Part shown: positions 62,681 to 64,000 of the stretch, in pieces
How positions within the stretch are numbered: position 1 is the first letter of the stretch
Layout: every line of letters starts with the position of its first letter
Program-made: the position numbers and the translations under genes
NCBI GenBank assembly: GCA_947259575.1
Contig: CAMYMU010000012.1
Coordinates: 1 to 64,000 of the forward strand
DNA from: an uncultured Ectothiorhodospiraceae bacterium
Lineage (GTDB): Bacteria > Pseudomonadota > Gammaproteobacteria > UBA6429 > Thiohalophilaceae
DNA: 64,000 nucleotides
Reading direction: 5' to 3'
The notes under the pieces: generated by a model
What the model was told of the DNA's origin: nothing
What the model saw: the letters and a program-made list of their open reading frames with translations, nothing else
Databases searched by the model: none

Positions 62681-63775
62681 TCAGGAACAGATTTTATGAT
62701 CTTCTGAGGTATCAGGTACATCTTTATAGGTCTGACTGATCTCGATAATTTCAGGTATGGCCTTGATGAAATGGGCTACCAACTCAGGATCAAAGTGTGT
62801 GCCCGCAGTTTTCTTGATTTCAGCTATGGCTTCATCGATTGACCAGGCGGGCTTATATGGTCGAACTGAAGTCAGCGCATCAAATACATCGGCGATCGCA
62901 ACGATTCTTCCGACTAAAGGGATATCCTCACCAGACAAACTATTTGGATAGCCGCTTCCATCCCATTTTTCATGGTGACTCATAGCAATGATCTGTGCTG
63001 TTTCAGTGATCGGGGAACGGGCATTATCGAGTAAGCTTGCACCGATAGTGGTATGTGTCTTCATCACTGTGAATTCTTCTTTTGTTAGCTTACCCGGCTT
63101 TAACAAAATAGAGTCAGGAATACCTAATTTACCAATATCATGCATCGGGCTAGCATTCAGAATTAACTCACATTGGTGTGTAGGCAGACCAATATGTTCA
63201 GCCAGAATTTTTGAGTAATAACTCATGCGAATAATGTGTTGCCCCGTTTCGTTATCGCGGTATTCAGACGCAAGGCCAAGCCGTTGTACTATCTCAAGCT
63301 GACTGTCCCGTAACTCTTGAGTGCGTTCGCTAACTTTCTGTTCCAGTAGTTCATTTTGCTGCTGTAGACGTTTATGTGCAGTGCGAACCTCCAGCATGTT
63401 TCTGATGCGTGTCAGCACTTCAATCTTGCTAAAGGGTTTGTTGATAAAATCCTTTGCGCCTGCATCAAGTGCGCGTAGTCTTGATTCATCGTCTGTGTTT
63501 GCAGTGAGTACCATGACAGGCACATAAGATTTGGTTTCAATTCGGTGTAGGCATTCGAGAATCTGGAACCCATCCATCGTGGGCATGTTGAGATCGAGCA
63601 AAACCAGGTCTGGTTTGTATTGGCTGTATAATTCTACCGCAATGCCTGAATCCTGTGTGCTCAAGATGTTTTTGTAACCTGCTTGCTTAAGGTATTTCTC
63701 GAGTAATTTGATGTTCATGGGCTCGTCATCAATGATGAGGAGCTTTGAACTGAGTTGAAGTTCTTCTTTTGACAT
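62681..63775 (-). CDS. Response regulator with HD-GYP phosphodiesterase domain
   Basis: A 364-residue RpfG-type protein. Receiver domain 10-130 with acidic pair IIDDEP, phospho-Asp61 in LLDLNMP, VLTAN Thr and NKP Lys. A coiled linker (130-165) leads to the HD-GYP domain: H-D at 212-213 in MHDIGKLG, HHEKWDGSGYP near 267-277 (the extended HHE and GYP motif), so metals and cyclic di-GMP hydrolysis to GMP or pGpG are expected. It is convergent with the FG-GAP gene and without a kinase nearby. Confidence 0.93.
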   Translation of the reverse strand: MSKEELQLSSKLLIIDDEPMNIKLLEKYLKQAGYKNILSTQDSGIAVELYSQYKPDLVLLDLNMPTMDGFQILECLHRIETKSYVPVMVLTANTDDESRLRALDAGAKDFINKPFSKIEVLTRIRNMLEVRTAHKRLQQQNELLEQKVSERTQELRDSQLEIVQRLGLASEYRDNETGQHIIRMSYYSKILAEHIGLPTHQCELILNASPMHDIGKLGIPDSILLKPGKLTKEEFTVMKTHTTIGASLLDNARSPITETAQIIAMSHHEKWDGSGYPNSLSGEDIPLVGRIVAIADVFDALTSVRPYKPAWSIDEAIAEIKKTAGTHFDPELVAHFIKAIPEIIEISQTYKDVPDTSEDHKICS

Positions 63776-64000
63776 CTATAATTGCCTGTCCCAATAAATA
63801 TGTCAGTTGCTAGATGGCTGCTACTTATCTAGCAGCAGTCCATTTGGTGAATATCTATGCTTTTTATCGGCAATTCTCGTCAATTCATTAGACAGATAGT
63901 CTATTTTGGGGAATATTTAGCTACTCACAGATTAATTTTTTCTAGAAAATCAGGAAGTTAGCATGTGACTAACAGACGGGTTTATTGTCTTTGAGGTAAG
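63776..64000. other. Upstream region of the HD-GYP gene, window end
   Basis: No gene is supported in the last 225 bases. The promoter of the minus-strand HD-GYP gene must lie here; no operator was recognised. Confidence 0.4.

Overview
The window looks like a moderately AT-rich chromosomal segment of a free-living gammaproteobacterium. This rests on recognisable families rather than on any database search: a YcgL-domain protein, a DUF5062 protein, a TIGR02647 protein, a zinc-LID adenylate kinase, a second-type EF-G (fusA2), a PilU-like ATPase, and many Gram-negative envelope proteins (TonB receptor, DUF481 barrel, lipoproteins). No rRNA, tRNA, insertion sequence, prophage or CRISPR array was recognised. 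Genes are densely packed on both strands and several intrinsic terminators are clear.

Layout. 0-8 kb: the end of an MscS-type channel, a DUF481 outer-membrane protein, a cytochrome b561, a patatin phospholipase, FHA and ARPP-1 proteins, a DsbA-like protein, a small barrel, and small proteins. 8-13 kb: a 1216-residue multi-sensor diguanylate cyclase with a START-like partner gene. 13-15 kb: a lipoprotein, a DUF5062 protein and a YiiX-type hydrolase. 15-25 kb: two related operons in which a periplasmic binding protein is encoded with a membrane GGDEF-EAL protein (PhnD-like/GGDEF-EAL/lipoprotein, and TonB receptor/binding protein/GGDEF-EAL), separated by a hemolysin-III family gene. 25.5-30 kb: FkbM-like methyltransferase, MFS carrier, family 9 glycosyltransferase and a second methyltransferase, probably for a surface glycan. 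30-36 kb: hydrolases, YaaA, a macro-domain protein, YcgL and adk. 36-46 kb: a 37-residue membrane peptide with its own terminators, Hsp20, a Na/Pi-type carrier with a non-standard start, an MFS protein and fusA2. 46-57 kb: a diguanylate cyclase, a transglutaminase-like protein, an ABC-2 exporter, a PilU-like ATPase, a frameshifted membrane gene, thioredoxin-like proteins and an SLC13/TrkA-C carrier. 57-64 kb: a GGDEF-EAL protein, a lone receiver domain, an FG-GAP lipoprotein and a REC/HD-GYP protein.

The unifying theme is cyclic di-GMP. Five GGDEF proteins (three with EAL domains) and one HD-GYP protein lie in 64 kb. All five GGDEF domains keep an RxxD inhibitory site, and all three EAL domains keep the acidic residues needed for hydrolysis. 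The two binding-protein/GGDEF-EAL operons lack ABC permease and ATPase genes. They resemble the NspS-MbaA and ScrB-ScrC periplasmic sensing pairs of Vibrio and are the best candidates here for little-described signalling systems.

Other points worth attention are a dienelactone-hydrolase homologue whose catalytic positions are all replaced, a pseudoknot-like pair of nested inverted repeats after the cytochrome gene, and an exact loss inside one repeat of the FG-GAP protein. Functions are family-level inferences from motifs read by eye. Residue positions for domains are approximate.
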